From: Streptacidiphilus jeojiense
GTDB taxonomy: Bacteria > Actinomycetota > Actinomycetes > Streptomycetales > Streptomycetaceae
NCBI RefSeq assembly: GCF_000719095.1
Contig: NZ_JOEH01000029.1
Location: forward strand, 47,650-111,649
Reading direction: 5' to 3'
DNA: 64,000 nucleotides
In this document: in pieces, positions 48,829 to 57,591 of the stretch
Position numbering within the stretch: position 1 is the stretch's first letter
Layout: the number at the start of each line of letters is the position of its first letter
Program-made: the position numbers and the translations under genes
The notes under the pieces: generated by a model
What the model was told of the DNA's origin: nothing
Databases searched by the model: none
Seen by the model: only the letters and a program-made list of their open reading frames with translations

Positions 48829-50325
48829 ATGGGACGACTGCAGAACCTCGACGTGCACCTGTTCGATCGCGTGGCCGCCGCGCATCCACGCGGCCTGGAC
48901 CCGGTCCTGCCGAGGCTGGGGCGCAGCGCCAACCACGGAGTGCTGTGGCTGACCGGAGCGGCCGCGCTCGGGCTCTCGCGCAACCGCACTGCCCGTCGCG
49001 CCGCTATGCGGGGCGTCGGCTCCCTCGCTCTGGCGTCCACCGCGGCGAACGTGGTCGCCAAGAAACTCGCCGGCCGCCGACGCCCCGTCACCACCGGCGT
49101 GCCGATGGCCCGCCGCCTGCTGCGCCCCCCGATCACCACGTCGTTCCCGTCCGGACACGCGGCCTCCGCGGCCGCGTTCGCGACCGCCGTGACTCTGGAA
49201 TCACCCTGGCTGGGCGCAGCCGTCGTTCCACTGGCCGCAGCGGTGGCGGGCTCGCGCGTCTACACCGGGGCGCACTACCCCGGCGACGTGCTGGCCGGAG
49301 TGACGTTGGGCGTCGGCATGGCGGCGCTCACGCTGCGGTGGTGGCCGCTGCGCGACGACGCCCCCGCGCAGGCGGCCCGGGCCCGGGTCGAGCTGCCGGC
49401 CCTGCCGGACGGTCGCGGCCTGGTGCTGGTGGTCAACAGCTCCTCGGGCAGTGCGGGCAGTGTGGAGGCGGAACTGCGTGCACAGATGCCGGACGCGGAC
49501 CTGCGCGTGCGCGAGGGCGACCAGGATCTGATCGCCCTGCTCGACCAAGCCGTCGCCGATGTCGAGGCCGCCGACGGGGACAGCGCCCTGGGGATCGCCG
49601 GAGGGGACGGCTCGGTCAATGCCGCAGCCCTCCTGGCCGCCGAGCACCGGCTGCCGCTGGCGGTCTTCCCCGCCGGCACCCTCAACCACTTCGCCGCCGA
49701 ACTGGGCATCTTCACCCTGCAGGACACCGTCGCCGCCCTCCAGGAAGGACACGGCGGATCAGTGGACCTGGGACGGGTGACGTCCAAAGGCACCACCCGC
49801 ATCGAGGCGGAGGACGAGCCGCCGACGGCCTATTTCCTGAACACATTCAGCATCGGGGTCTACCCCGAGCTCGTGCACGCCCGCGAGTCCCTGCAGAAGT
49901 ACCTCGGCAAGTGGCCAGCCCTCGGGGTGGGACTGGTCCGGGTGCTGGCCCAGGGTCAGCCCACCCGCGCCGTCATCGACGGCACGGAGCGCCGCCTGTG
50001 GCTGCTGTTCGCCGGCAACGGACGCTACGACCCGCCCGGCTTCGCCCCCAGCTTCCGTCGCAGCCTGAACGACGGCACCCTCGACGTGCGCGCCGTCGAC
50101 GGCAGCCACCCCTTCGCCCGCAGCCGCCTGGTCGCCGCCTTCCTCACCGGCACCCTGGCCCGCTCCCGCGTCTACCAGGCCGCTCACCTCTCCCAGCTGC
50201 GCATCGACGGCATCGAGGAGACCGAGCACTACGCCCGCGACGGCGAGATAAGCCCCGCCGCCGACACCCTCGTCCTCGACAAGGCACCCCACGCCCTCAC
50301 CGTGTACCTACCGCACCAGGACTGA
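48829..50325 (+). CDS. PAP2 phosphatase-diacylglycerol kinase fusion protein
   Basis: A 498-residue two-domain protein. The N-terminal PAP2 phosphatase (about 20-180) has all three motifs: KKLAGRRRP, FPSGHAASAA and SRVYTGAHYPGD. The C-terminal lipid-kinase domain (about 200-495) has the nucleotide loop GIAGGDGSVNAAA and PAGTLNHFAAELGIF, as in DgkB and sphingosine kinases. One protein can therefore remove a phosphate from, and add one to, lipids such as phosphatidate/diacylglycerol. This fusion is known in actinobacteria. There are several membrane helices in the PAP2 part. It is divergent from the DUF1206 gene. Confidence 0.9.
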   Translation: MGRLQNLDVHLFDRVAAAHPRGLDPVLPRLGRSANHGVLWLTGAAALGLSRNRTARRAAMRGVGSLALASTAANVVAKKLAGRRRPVTTGVPMARRLLRPPITTSFPSGHAASAAAFATAVTLESPWLGAAVVPLAAAVAGSRVYTGAHYPGDVLAGVTLGVGMAALTLRWWPLRDDAPAQAARARVELPALPDGRGLVLVVNSSSGSAGSVEAELRAQMPDADLRVREGDQDLIALLDQAVADVEAADGDSALGIAGGDGSVNAAALLAAEHRLPLAVFPAGTLNHFAAELGIFTLQDTVAALQEGHGGSVDLGRVTSKGTTRIEAEDEPPTAYFLNTFSIGVYPELVHARESLQKYLGKWPALGVGLVRVLAQGQPTRAVIDGTERRLWLLFAGNGRYDPPGFAPSFRRSLNDGTLDVRAVDGSHPFARSRLVAAFLTGTLARSRVYQAAHLSQLRIDGIEETEHYARDGEISPAADTLVLDKAPHALTVYLPHQD

Positions 50326-50477
50326 CGCCCCGCAACTCGTGACCGGGCCGGACGCTCCCGCCCGACTGCACGGCCTGGTGTGGGGAACACACGGCCCAGT
50401 GCGGGGAACATTCGTCCAATCCACCGGCGGGTACCGGCGGCGACAGTTGGGCACTGTCCCCTGCTCGAAGGAGTGCC

Positions 50478-51680
50478 ATGCGGGTTCTCGTCTCCGGCGC
50501 CAGCATCGCCGGTCCGGTGCTGGCGTACTGGCTCACCCGGCACGGCTTCTGCGCCACCGTCGTCGAGCGCGCACCGACGCTGCGCAGGACCGGTGGCCAC
50601 GCGGTCGATCTGTTCCGGCCCGCGATGGACATCTCGGAGAGGATGGGTGTGCTCCCGAGCGTCGAGGAGCGGGCCACCGGCACCAACCGGATGACTGTCC
50701 ACCAGGAGAGGGCGCGGCGTCCCGTCCGGGTGGACCTCTCCAAGATCTTCAGTGCCACCTCCGACCGGCACGTCGAGATCATGCGTGACGACCTGAGCGA
50801 GATCTACTACGACGCCACGCGCGACGACGTCGAGTACATCTTCAGCGACTCGATCACCGCGATCTCACCCGAAGGCGAGGTGCGGTTCGAGAACGCCGCG
50901 CCGCGCCGCTTCGACCTCGTCGTCGGCGCTGACGGGCTGCACTCCAACGTGCGCCGACTCGTCTTCGGCGACGAGTCCCGCTTCAGCGCCTTCATCGGTG
51001 CCTACCTCGGGGTGCTGACCCTGCCGAACGTATCGGGGCTCGACCGCGAGCTCCTCATCCACGTCGGCGTCGGCCGCACGGCCGGCATGTACGGCGCGCG
51101 GCACCTCGGCGACGCGCGGGCGTTGTTCCTGTTCCGGAGCGAGCACGAGCTCGACTGCCACCACCACGACGTGCCCCGGCAGAAGGAGCTGCTGCGCGGT
51201 GCGTTCGCCGGCATGCACCCCGATGTGGACCGCTGGCTGGACGAGCTCGACCGCACCCCGGCGTTCTACTTCGACTCGATCACCCAGCTCCGCATGGACA
51301 CCTGGTCGCGGGGGCGGGTGACGCTCGTCGGCGACGCGGGCTACTGCCCCGGTCCGGCCGTCGGCGGCAGCACGACCCTGGCCGTCGTCGGCGCGTACGT
51401 CCTCGCCGGGGAGTTGGCGCGGGCCGGCGGTGACCACGAGCGCGCCTTCCCCGCCTACGAGCGCGCCATGGCGCAGCACGTGCCGGGCAGCCGCGCGGCC
51501 GCGCTCAGCGCGGCGAAGACCCTCATCCCCACCTCACCCCTCGGCGTGCGTGGGCTGGCCCAGGGCGCCCGCCTGATCTCCGCCCTGCCCGCCGGGCCCA
51601 GCCGCGCTCTCCTCCGCCTCACCACCAAGACCGCCCGCCTCTACAACTCGATGGACGTCGACGACTACCCCGTCGGCTGA
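50478..51680 (+). CDS. FAD-dependent aromatic-type monooxygenase
   Basis: A 400-residue flavoprotein monooxygenase of the PHBH/TetX type. FAD-binding motifs: VLVSGASIAGPVLAYWLTRHG with the acidic VVERAPTLRRTGG (about residues 3-37), the mid-sequence DLVVGADGLHSNVRRLVFG (the DG motif), and VTLVGDAGYCPGPAVGGSTTLAVVGAYVLAGEL (the GD motif). It hydroxylates or epoxidises an organic substrate with NADPH and oxygen; TetX-like tetracycline oxidation is possible but not implied. It is monocistronic, with no regulator next to it. Confidence 0.88.
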   Translation: MRVLVSGASIAGPVLAYWLTRHGFCATVVERAPTLRRTGGHAVDLFRPAMDISERMGVLPSVEERATGTNRMTVHQERARRPVRVDLSKIFSATSDRHVEIMRDDLSEIYYDATRDDVEYIFSDSITAISPEGEVRFENAAPRRFDLVVGADGLHSNVRRLVFGDESRFSAFIGAYLGVLTLPNVSGLDRELLIHVGVGRTAGMYGARHLGDARALFLFRSEHELDCHHHDVPRQKELLRGAFAGMHPDVDRWLDELDRTPAFYFDSITQLRMDTWSRGRVTLVGDAGYCPGPAVGGSTTLAVVGAYVLAGELARAGGDHERAFPAYERAMAQHVPGSRAAALSAAKTLIPTSPLGVRGLAQGARLISALPAGPSRALLRLTTKTARLYNSMDVDDYPVG

Positions 51681-52077
51681 GCAATGGCGGCCGTGGGTGG
51701 CTCAGAGCTGACGCTGGGGCAGTCGGCCTGACGGTCCGCGGATGCAGGGAAAAATTCGGTGGCGCGGCCCGGGCGGCCGACGTTACCGTCACGCCGTCAC
51801 TTCAGGACCGCCGACCGGCGCTTCCGCACGCTCCGTCGAGGACGGCCCCTTTGTACAACAGCTGAGACGCTCACCGCGCCGAGAAGGCACGCCGCGCCCT
51901 GACGGGCCCCGGGCCGTGCAGCGCTGTTGCGCTGACGGTCTGCTTCAGCGTGCCCTCGGCAGGTCATCGTCCGGCTGCCCATCACGTGGCACCCGCTGAT
52001 CGATCCGGCGCCACGGCCGTCTGTCCGTGCCGCGCCCATCTCGCAACGAGGATCTCGAAGCAGATCGGCCTTCCCAG
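51681..52077. other. Intergenic region without a gene
   Basis: About 400 bases between the monooxygenase and the DUF1062 gene. Short open frames exist in several phases but none has a ribosome binding site with a recognisable protein. A local AT-rich patch (about 51745-51757, AAAAATT) may mark a promoter. Confidence 0.4.
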
Positions 52078-52656
52078 GTGCACGACATCACCTCTCCCCT
52101 GCGCGCCACCAGCCAGTGGCTCGTACGTCCGACGACCTTTCCGACCATCCGGCGCCGATGCCGGACCTGCCCCTCGACGGCCTACCGAACCCAAGGACGG
52201 TTCCGCGTCAACGCACACCACAAGCTCCTCGACATCTGGCTGCTGGCGCGATGCGTCCGGTGCGACCAGACCGTCAAACTGACGGTGCTGGAACGCGTCC
52301 ACGTCCGCGCCATCGAGCCCGCGATGCTCAGCGGCTTCCGCGACGACTCCCCCGAACTCGCAGCGAAACTGCTCGCCGATCCCCAGCTGGCGCACCGCAA
52401 CGACGTCACACTCGACTGGACCGACGCCTGGACCATCACGATGCAGCCCGACGAGCTGCCGAAGGCCGACATCCTCGACGTCGGCGTCCGCTTCGCCCAG
52501 TGCATCCCGCTCAGGACGACAGCGCTCATCGCGACGGGCCTGGCGCTGTCACGCGCCGAGGTCGCCAAGCACATCGCCGCCGGACGGATCACCTCCGACC
52601 AGAGGCTGACCGGTCGCTGCACACAGGACTTCAGCTTCCTGTTCCACCAGCCGTGA
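52078..52656 (+). CDS. DUF1062 family protein
   Basis: A 192-residue protein of the DUF1062 family: QWLVRPTTFPTIRRRCRTC near the start and GRFRVNAHHKLLDIWLLARCVRCDQTVKLTV form a four-Cys, probably zinc-binding, ribbon (two CxxC-type pairs; Cys in RRCRTC and ARCVRC). The C-terminal part (LALSRAEVAKHIAAGRITSDQRLTGRC) resembles an S4-like RNA-binding motif. The GTG start is chosen because homologues begin about a dozen residues before the WLVRP block; the ribosome binding site is weak and an upstream GTG is possible. The function is unknown. Confidence 0.75.
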   Translation: MHDITSPLRATSQWLVRPTTFPTIRRRCRTCPSTAYRTQGRFRVNAHHKLLDIWLLARCVRCDQTVKLTVLERVHVRAIEPAMLSGFRDDSPELAAKLLADPQLAHRNDVTLDWTDAWTITMQPDELPKADILDVGVRFAQCIPLRTTALIATGLALSRAEVAKHIAAGRITSDQRLTGRCTQDFSFLFHQP

Positions 52657-52752
52657 TGCCGTGACCAGTCGCCGTCCCGCCCCGACCCACTTGTCCGGTC
52701 GGGGCCGGACGGGCTCACCGGGTCAGGGGTCTCATCCAAGGAGCGAACCTCG

Positions 52753-52769
52753 TTAGGAAGCTTTCCTAA
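52753..52769. promoter_or_regulatory. Chitosanase-type operator box, distal copy 1
   Basis: TTAGGAAGCTTTCCTAA is a 17-base near-palindrome preceded by CTCG, as is the proximal copy (ACCTCG versus ATCTCG). It lies 372 bases before the chitosanase start codon and no gene starts just after it. Confidence 0.72.
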
Positions 52770-52912
52770 ATGTTTCATGAATCCTGGCCTTGCACCGGGG
52801 TGCTGTCAAGCGGTTGCGCCGTCTCAGCAGTCGCCTCGAACCGAACGCCGGGGCTGTCAGGTCCAGGTCTTGACATCACCGGAGAGCCGGGGTCAGGCTT
52901 CTCAACCATCAC

Positions 52913-52929
52913 CTAGGAAGGCTTCTTAA
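52913..52929. promoter_or_regulatory. Chitosanase-type operator box, degenerate copy 2
   Basis: CTAGGAAGGCTTCTTAA matches the proximal box with several changes that weaken the symmetry. A TTGACA at 52870-52875 lies 37 bases before it, similar to the arrangement at the proximal box. Confidence 0.55.
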
Positions 52930-53036
52930 CTAACCCTCCCCGAGCCCTTCCTGACGATGGATCACCCCCTCCCCGATCTGCCGCCGTGCGACAAATGGTG
53001 CGGACGCGACCAAGAGAACTTCCCAGTTCAAATGTC

Positions 53037-53070
53037 TTGACAGGGACGCGTAAACGAAACGACCCTAAAT
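53037..53070 (+). promoter_or_regulatory. Probable chitosanase promoter
   Basis: A consensus TTGACA (53037-53042) is followed by the AT-rich CCTAAAT (53064-53070), which would give a long spacer of about 21 bases, or by a poor hexamer at the ideal distance. The operator begins five bases later, over the expected transcription start. Confidence 0.5.
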
Positions 53071-53074
53071 CTCG

Positions 53075-53091
53075 TTAGGAAAGTTTCCTAA
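53075..53091. promoter_or_regulatory. Chitosanase-type operator box, proximal perfect palindrome
   Basis: TTAGGAAAGTTTCCTAA is a perfect 17-base palindrome 33 bases before the chitosanase start codon, over the likely transcription start. Palindromic boxes at this position are known for streptomycete chitosanase genes, where the ROK-type repressor CsnR binds; identity with that box is from memory and should be aligned. Confidence 0.78.
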
Positions 53092-53124
53092 TAATCAACC
53101 CCACCGATGGAGGTCTCCACCGCT

Positions 53125-54345
53125 ATGTCACCGACCCGTACGCGCCTTGCCATAGGCATCGCCGCGGCTCTGGCGCTCGCCACCCCGCTCGCCCTCGCGA
53201 ACGCCGACGCCGCCACTACCCCCGCCACCGGCAGGGCTGCCTCGGCCGCCGCGCCGGCGGCCGCCACCTCGTACACCCCCGCCGAGGTGCTGGCCGGCAT
53301 CCAGAAGAACTCGACAAGCGCGACGCAGGTCAACACCAAGCCCCACATCAACACGATGACCCGGGCTCAGAACGTGAACGTGTACCAAGTCGCCTCGGGC
53401 GTCTACGCCTACACCTCCAGCATGGCCATCGACACCGACGGCAGCGACTCCGACCCGGACCCCGACCACCAGGGCGACACCACCTGGCAGGACAGCAACG
53501 GGCAGGCCCTGGGCGCCCACCACGTCCCCTTCTACGTGCTGGGCGACGACTGCTGGGACCGTACCTCCCCCTGCCCGCACTTCTTCTACAAGGAACGCGG
53601 CATGTCGGGCCGTCAGTTCGCGCTGATGTTCTACAACGGCAAGGTCATCGGCTCGATCTTCGGAGACACCCAGACCGCGAACAACCAGACCACCTCGGAC
53701 AACGACTCCCGCGAACTGGGCGAAGCATCCGTCAAGGCCGCCCAGCTGCTGGGCATCCCCAGCAGCGGCACCACCGGTGGCGTCGACAACGGCGTGACCG
53801 TGGTGATGTTCTCCGGCTCGTCCTGGGTCGTCAACGGCACCAACGCCACCCTGAACGACAACGCGCAGGCCCTGGTCCAGAAGGCTCTGGACACCCTCGG
53901 CTCAAGCATGGCCGGGGGCACGCCACCCAGCAGCCCGCCGCCGTCGAGCCCTCCGCCGACGACTCCGCCGACCGGTGGGAACAAGTCGTACGAGGCCGAG
54001 GCGGCGGCCCTGGCCGGCGGCACGACGGTCACCAACTGCGCGCACTGCTCGGGCGGCAAGAAGCTCAGCTACCTGGGCAACGGCGGCACCGCCACCTTCA
54101 CCGGGGTCACCGAGCCCACCGCGGGCAGCTACACCATGACCGTCTCCTTCATGAGCGTCGGTCAGGCCCGGTCGGCGGTGGTCACCGTCAACGGCGTGAA
54201 CCAGACCGTCAGCTTCCCCGAGACCCCCGACTACAACACCGTCGTCACCAAGAACGTCACCGTCCAGCTCAAGGCCGGCAGCAACACCATCGAGTTCTCC
54301 AACCCCTCCGCCGGCGCCCCCAACCTCGACCGCATCGTCGTCTGA
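53125..54345 (+). CDS. Secreted GH75 chitosanase with C-terminal CBM35
   Basis: A 406-residue secreted enzyme that should cut beta-1,4 glucosamine chains of chitosan. Residues 1-30 are a Sec signal (ending LALANADA). The GH75 domain (about 60-265) has MAIDTDGSDSD, VPFYVLGDDCW, and the catalytic pair: Asp181 in SIFGDTQTA and Glu200 in RELGEASVKAA. The Asp-Glu distance is 19 residues, about six more than in fungal GH75 enzymes as I recall them. A Pro/Ser/Thr linker (about 270-290) joins a CBM35-type module (YEAEAAALAGG ... LDRIVV). GGAGG lies 11 bases before the ATG. Three palindromic boxes upstream indicate substrate induction. Confidence 0.85.
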   Translation: MSPTRTRLAIGIAAALALATPLALANADAATTPATGRAASAAAPAAATSYTPAEVLAGIQKNSTSATQVNTKPHINTMTRAQNVNVYQVASGVYAYTSSMAIDTDGSDSDPDPDHQGDTTWQDSNGQALGAHHVPFYVLGDDCWDRTSPCPHFFYKERGMSGRQFALMFYNGKVIGSIFGDTQTANNQTTSDNDSRELGEASVKAAQLLGIPSSGTTGGVDNGVTVVMFSGSSWVVNGTNATLNDNAQALVQKALDTLGSSMAGGTPPSSPPPSSPPPTTPPTGGNKSYEAEAAALAGGTTVTNCAHCSGGKKLSYLGNGGTATFTGVTEPTAGSYTMTVSFMSVGQARSAVVTVNGVNQTVSFPETPDYNTVVTKNVTVQLKAGSNTIEFSNPSAGAPNLDRIVV

Positions 54346-54366
54346 GAGCCGGCCACCACCCGTCAC

Positions 54367-54402
54367 GACCGGCGGCGGCACGGCCCACAGCCGCCGCCGG
54401 TC
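54367..54402. terminator. Bidirectional hairpin between chitosanase and XRE genes
   Basis: Perfect 13-base arms (GACCGGCGGCGGC and complement) around a 10-base loop lie between two convergent genes, 22 bases after the chitosanase stop codon. No T-tract. Confidence 0.75.
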
Positions 54403-54431
54403 CCGCAACCCGAAGGCGTTTCCCCCCGGCG

Positions 54432-55283
54432 CTACCGCCGGTATTCGCCGGCTTCGACTCCGAGGACGTTCAGCAGGGCCAGCGCTTCCGCACTGCGGGA
54501 ACCCTGCGGCGCGCTGTAGAGCACGAGGTTCTGGTCCCGGTCGGTGAGGGCGAGCGAGTCGCAGTCGACGGTGATCTCACCGACGACCGGGTGACGGAAC
54601 GTCTTGGTGAGCATCGGCGCGGCCTGTACGTCGTGCTGCTGCCAGAGCCGGGCGAACTCGGCGCTCGCGTCCCGGAGTTCGTCGACCAGTCCGGTAACCG
54701 CGGGGTCGGACGGGTAGCGGGCGACAGTGGATCGGAGGCTCATGACGACGTGGTGGCGGAACTCCCTGACGTCGGAGATCCCGTACAGCGTCCCGTCGAC
54801 CCGGGCCGGCCGGAGGAATGCCCGGCGTGCGAGATTGCGGTCCTCCGCGGCGAGCCCGGCGAAGTCCTCCATCAGCGCGGCCGCGAGGTCGTTCCAGGCG
54901 AGCACCTCGAACACGGCGGAGGTCACGAAAGCGGCTGTCTGCGGCAGCCGCTCCAGCAGCGCCAGGATGCTCGGGCGGACGTCGCGCCGGTGCAGTCCGG
55001 TACGACTCGGCGCGGTACCCGCGAGGACGTGGAGGTGGTCGGACTCGGTGTCCGTGAGCCGCAGCGCGCCCGCGATCCCGGCGAGGACCTCACCCGAGGG
55101 TCGCGGCGCCCGGCCCTGCTCCAGCCGGACGTAGTACTCCGTGGAGATGTGCGCGAGCACCGCCACTTCCTCACGTCGAAGACCCGGCGTACGGCGCCGC
55201 GAGCCCGAGGGGAGGCCGGCGTCCTCCGGCCGGAGCCGCTCGCGGCGGCTGCGGAGGAAAGCCCCGAGTTCCTGTCTGTCCAT
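54432..55283 (-). CDS. XRE-type regulator with MmyB-like ligand domain
   Basis: A 283-residue regulator. The helix-turn-helix (about residues 5-65) includes LGAFLRSRRERLRPEDAGLP and the actinobacterial signature RRTPGLRREEVAVLAHISTEYYVRLEQGR. The C-terminal domain (about 100-280) is the MmyB-like PAS fold (FEVLAWNDLAAALMEDF; FRHPVVGEITVDCDSLAL), thought to bind fatty acids or other small hydrophobic molecules. No ribosome binding site; CACACT lies six bases before the ATG. It is divergent from an SDR gene, a very common pairing in which the regulator controls the dehydrogenase. Confidence 0.9.
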   Translation of the reverse strand: MDRQELGAFLRSRRERLRPEDAGLPSGSRRRTPGLRREEVAVLAHISTEYYVRLEQGRAPRPSGEVLAGIAGALRLTDTESDHLHVLAGTAPSRTGLHRRDVRPSILALLERLPQTAAFVTSAVFEVLAWNDLAAALMEDFAGLAAEDRNLARRAFLRPARVDGTLYGISDVREFRHHVVMSLRSTVARYPSDPAVTGLVDELRDASAEFARLWQQHDVQAAPMLTKTFRHPVVGEITVDCDSLALTDRDQNLVLYSAPQGSRSAEALALLNVLGVEAGEYRR

Positions 55284-55368
55284 AGCCCAAGTGTGCACGC
55301 TGCGTGGCGGCGGATCCTGGTACTGCCTGTGCCTGCATCCGGCCCGGAGACCGGCTCAGACTGGCGGC

Positions 55369-56163
55369 ATGACGAACAGCACCAACACGATCGACTCCGC
55401 ACCCATCGGCCTGCTCACCGGCAAGGTCGTCCTCATCACCGGTGCCAGCCGCGGCATCGGCGCGGCTGCGGCCCGGCTCTTCGCACGGGAGGGGGCCGCC
55501 GTCGTACTCGCCGCCCGCAGCGCTGACGCCCTCGCCCGCATCGTCACCGAGGTCCGCGCCGACGGAGGCGTCGCCGACGCCGTCGCCCTGGACCTCGCCG
55601 ACCGTGCGAGCGTCCGCGCCGCCGTCGACCGCGTCGAGGAACTGCACGGACGGCTCGACGGCGCGTTCAACAACGGTGCGGTCGGCCAGCAGCGACCCGG
55701 CCCGCTCGACACGACGACCGACGAGGACATCGACGAGCAGTTCGCCGTGAACTTCCGCTCGCACTGGACCGCCATGAACGCCGAGGCCGCAGTCATGCGA
55801 CGGAACGGGGGCGGCGCGATCGTCAACACCTCCAGCATCGGCAGCCGCCGCGCGAACCCGGCCCTCCCCGCATACGCCGCCATGAAGCGCGCGCTCAACA
55901 GCATCACCGAGACCGCCGCGGTCAGCTGGGCCCGGGACGGTATCCGGGTGAACGGCATCACCCCCGGCGGCACCGCCACGGAGATGATCGACGCATGGGA
56001 GGCGGCGACCCCCGGCGTCGTCGACCGGATCACGGCATCGACCCCGCTGGGACGGATGGCCGAGCCCCGCGAGATCGCCGAGGCAGCTGCCTGGCTGCTC
56101 AGCGACCGGGCCTCGATGGTGACCGGCGCGATGGTGCCGGTCGACGGCGGCGCAGGCGCCTGA
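55369..56163 (+). CDS. Short-chain dehydrogenase/reductase
   Basis: A 264-residue classical SDR. Cofactor motif VVLITGASRGIGAAAARLF (about residues 20-38), the NNGAV motif in GAFNNGAVGQQRPG, catalytic Ser in IVNTSSIGS, and YxxxK as YAAMKRAL (about 166-173). Family end: LLSDRASMVTGAMVPVDGGAGA. The active-site Tyr-x-x-x-Lys is Tyr-Ala-Ala-Met-Lys, complete. The 85-base divergent region with the XRE gene lacks a good ribosome binding site on this side too; CAGACT lies six bases before the ATG. The substrate is unknown. Confidence 0.9.
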   Translation: MTNSTNTIDSAPIGLLTGKVVLITGASRGIGAAAARLFAREGAAVVLAARSADALARIVTEVRADGGVADAVALDLADRASVRAAVDRVEELHGRLDGAFNNGAVGQQRPGPLDTTTDEDIDEQFAVNFRSHWTAMNAEAAVMRRNGGGAIVNTSSIGSRRANPALPAYAAMKRALNSITETAAVSWARDGIRVNGITPGGTATEMIDAWEAATPGVVDRITASTPLGRMAEPREIAEAAAWLLSDRASMVTGAMVPVDGGAGA

Positions 56164-56229
56164 CAGACGGGCCGTCGAACCGTCGCCGCACCACCTGACC
56201 TGCGCCCATGCTCACATCACTAGGTGTGC

Positions 56230-57591
56230 TCACCCTCGGCGACATCCGACCCACCGACGACCCCGTCGCTGGGAGGAACCCGGACAACGGGACGGCCGAG
56301 GCCCGGCGGTGCCCGTGATCGGTCGCCGTTGAACCTCGAACGGAGCTGGTTGGGCCTCGGCCGGCCGGATGTGGCGGGTCGCGGACGGGAGCAGCACGGT
56401 GAAGGTGGAGCCCTTTCCAGGGCGGCTGGTGGCGGAGATCGTGCCGCCGTGGTTCTCCACGATGGTGCTGACCAGGGCCAGGCCCAGGCCGAACCGGTGT
56501 CCGCTGCCCTGCGTGCCGCGCGCCAGGCGCTCGAAGATCCGGCCTCGGTCCGCGGGGTCGAAGCCGACACCGTCGTCCGCAACGGTGAGTTCAACGGTGT
56601 GGCCGCGGTCGATGACCTCGACGACCACCTGCACCAGTCCGCCCGGGCGGGTGTGGCCGAGCGCATTGTCCACCAGGCTGGAGATCATCCGGCGCAGCGG
56701 TGAAGCTATTCCGTGGACCAGGGCGGGTTGGCCCGGTGCCCTCAGTTCGAGCGTCAGCTGCTGCTGTGCGGCGCGGGCCCGCTCGGCCTCGACGACCTCT
56801 GCCGCCAGCACGGACAGGTCCAGGCGCTCGTAGCCGGTCGACAGGGGTGTCAGGCTCGCGGAGAGCAGCAGATCGTCCAGGACCTCGGCCAATTGCGCCG
56901 AGCCGGCCACGAGCCGCTGCAGCTCCTCCGCTGTTCCGGCGCCGAACCGGTCCTGCTCTCCCCGCAGCAGGAGTTGGGCCCGGGTGTGCATCCGGGTGAG
57001 CGGGGTGCGCAGTTCGTGGCTGGCATCGGCGACGAACTCCCGTTGCTTGACCAGAGCCCTGCTCAGCGGGGAGATGGCCCGTTCGGCCAGGATCGCACCG
57101 GTGGCGAGGGCGAGCCCGAGGCCCACCAGTTCGGCGATGAGCAGGACGGTCAGCATCTGGTGTCGGTCCGCGCTCTGGTAGCGCTCGTCGAAGACGGCCT
57201 GCCGCACTGCTCCGGAACGCTCCTCGGTGACGACGATGTAGTGCGTCCCGTTGCGGGCGACGTCGTCGGTCTGGGCCGGCCTGCCCTGTGCGGCGCGACG
57301 CAGGGCTGTGGCCAGGGGAAATCCGGGCGGGTGCTGTGCTGGTTGGTCCAGCTGTCCGGCCCGTTGGACGAACAGCCAGATGCACGGGTCGGGGCGGTCC
57401 GGGCTGCCGTGCTCCAGGGAGTAGTCCAGCGCGCGTCTGATGTCGGCCTGCTGGCGGTCCTGGAAGAGGCAGTAGCTCAGGCAGCCGAGCATCAGCACCA
57501 CGACCGTGATCACTGCGGCCACCTGGGCGCCGAGCTTGATCCGCACGCGTCGCAGCACCTGTTGGTCGGTGTGCGGGGCCGGGATGTTCAC
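56230..57591 (-). CDS. Sensor histidine kinase, HisKA type
   Basis: A 453-residue membrane kinase. Helix 1 at about residues 20-43, an extracellular domain of about 100 residues (44-145), helix 2 at about 146-168, then a short linker and HisKA with DASHELRTPLTRMH (His192). The HATPase domain carries SSLVDNALGHTRPGG, VADDGVGFDPADRGRIFER and GLGLALVSTIVENHGG. The C-terminal 50 residues beyond the kinase are Arg/Pro-rich and disordered. GTG/ATG overlap of four bases with the response regulator gives coupled translation. Confidence 0.92.
   Translation of the reverse strand: MNIPAPHTDQQVLRRVRIKLGAQVAAVITVVVLMLGCLSYCLFQDRQQADIRRALDYSLEHGSPDRPDPCIWLFVQRAGQLDQPAQHPPGFPLATALRRAAQGRPAQTDDVARNGTHYIVVTEERSGAVRQAVFDERYQSADRHQMLTVLLIAELVGLGLALATGAILAERAISPLSRALVKQREFVADASHELRTPLTRMHTRAQLLLRGEQDRFGAGTAEELQRLVAGSAQLAEVLDDLLLSASLTPLSTGYERLDLSVLAAEVVEAERARAAQQQLTLELRAPGQPALVHGIASPLRRMISSLVDNALGHTRPGGLVQVVVEVIDRGHTVELTVADDGVGFDPADRGRIFERLARGTQGSGHRFGLGLALVSTIVENHGGTISATSRPGKGSTFTVLLPSATRHIRPAEAQPAPFEVQRRPITGTAGPRPSRCPGSSQRRGRRWVGCRRG

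Noticed and set aside
50478..51680. Tetracycline-inactivating TetX enzyme
   Set aside because: The general fold and FAD motifs match, but nothing specific to tetracycline binding can be read from the sequence and there is no resistance context.
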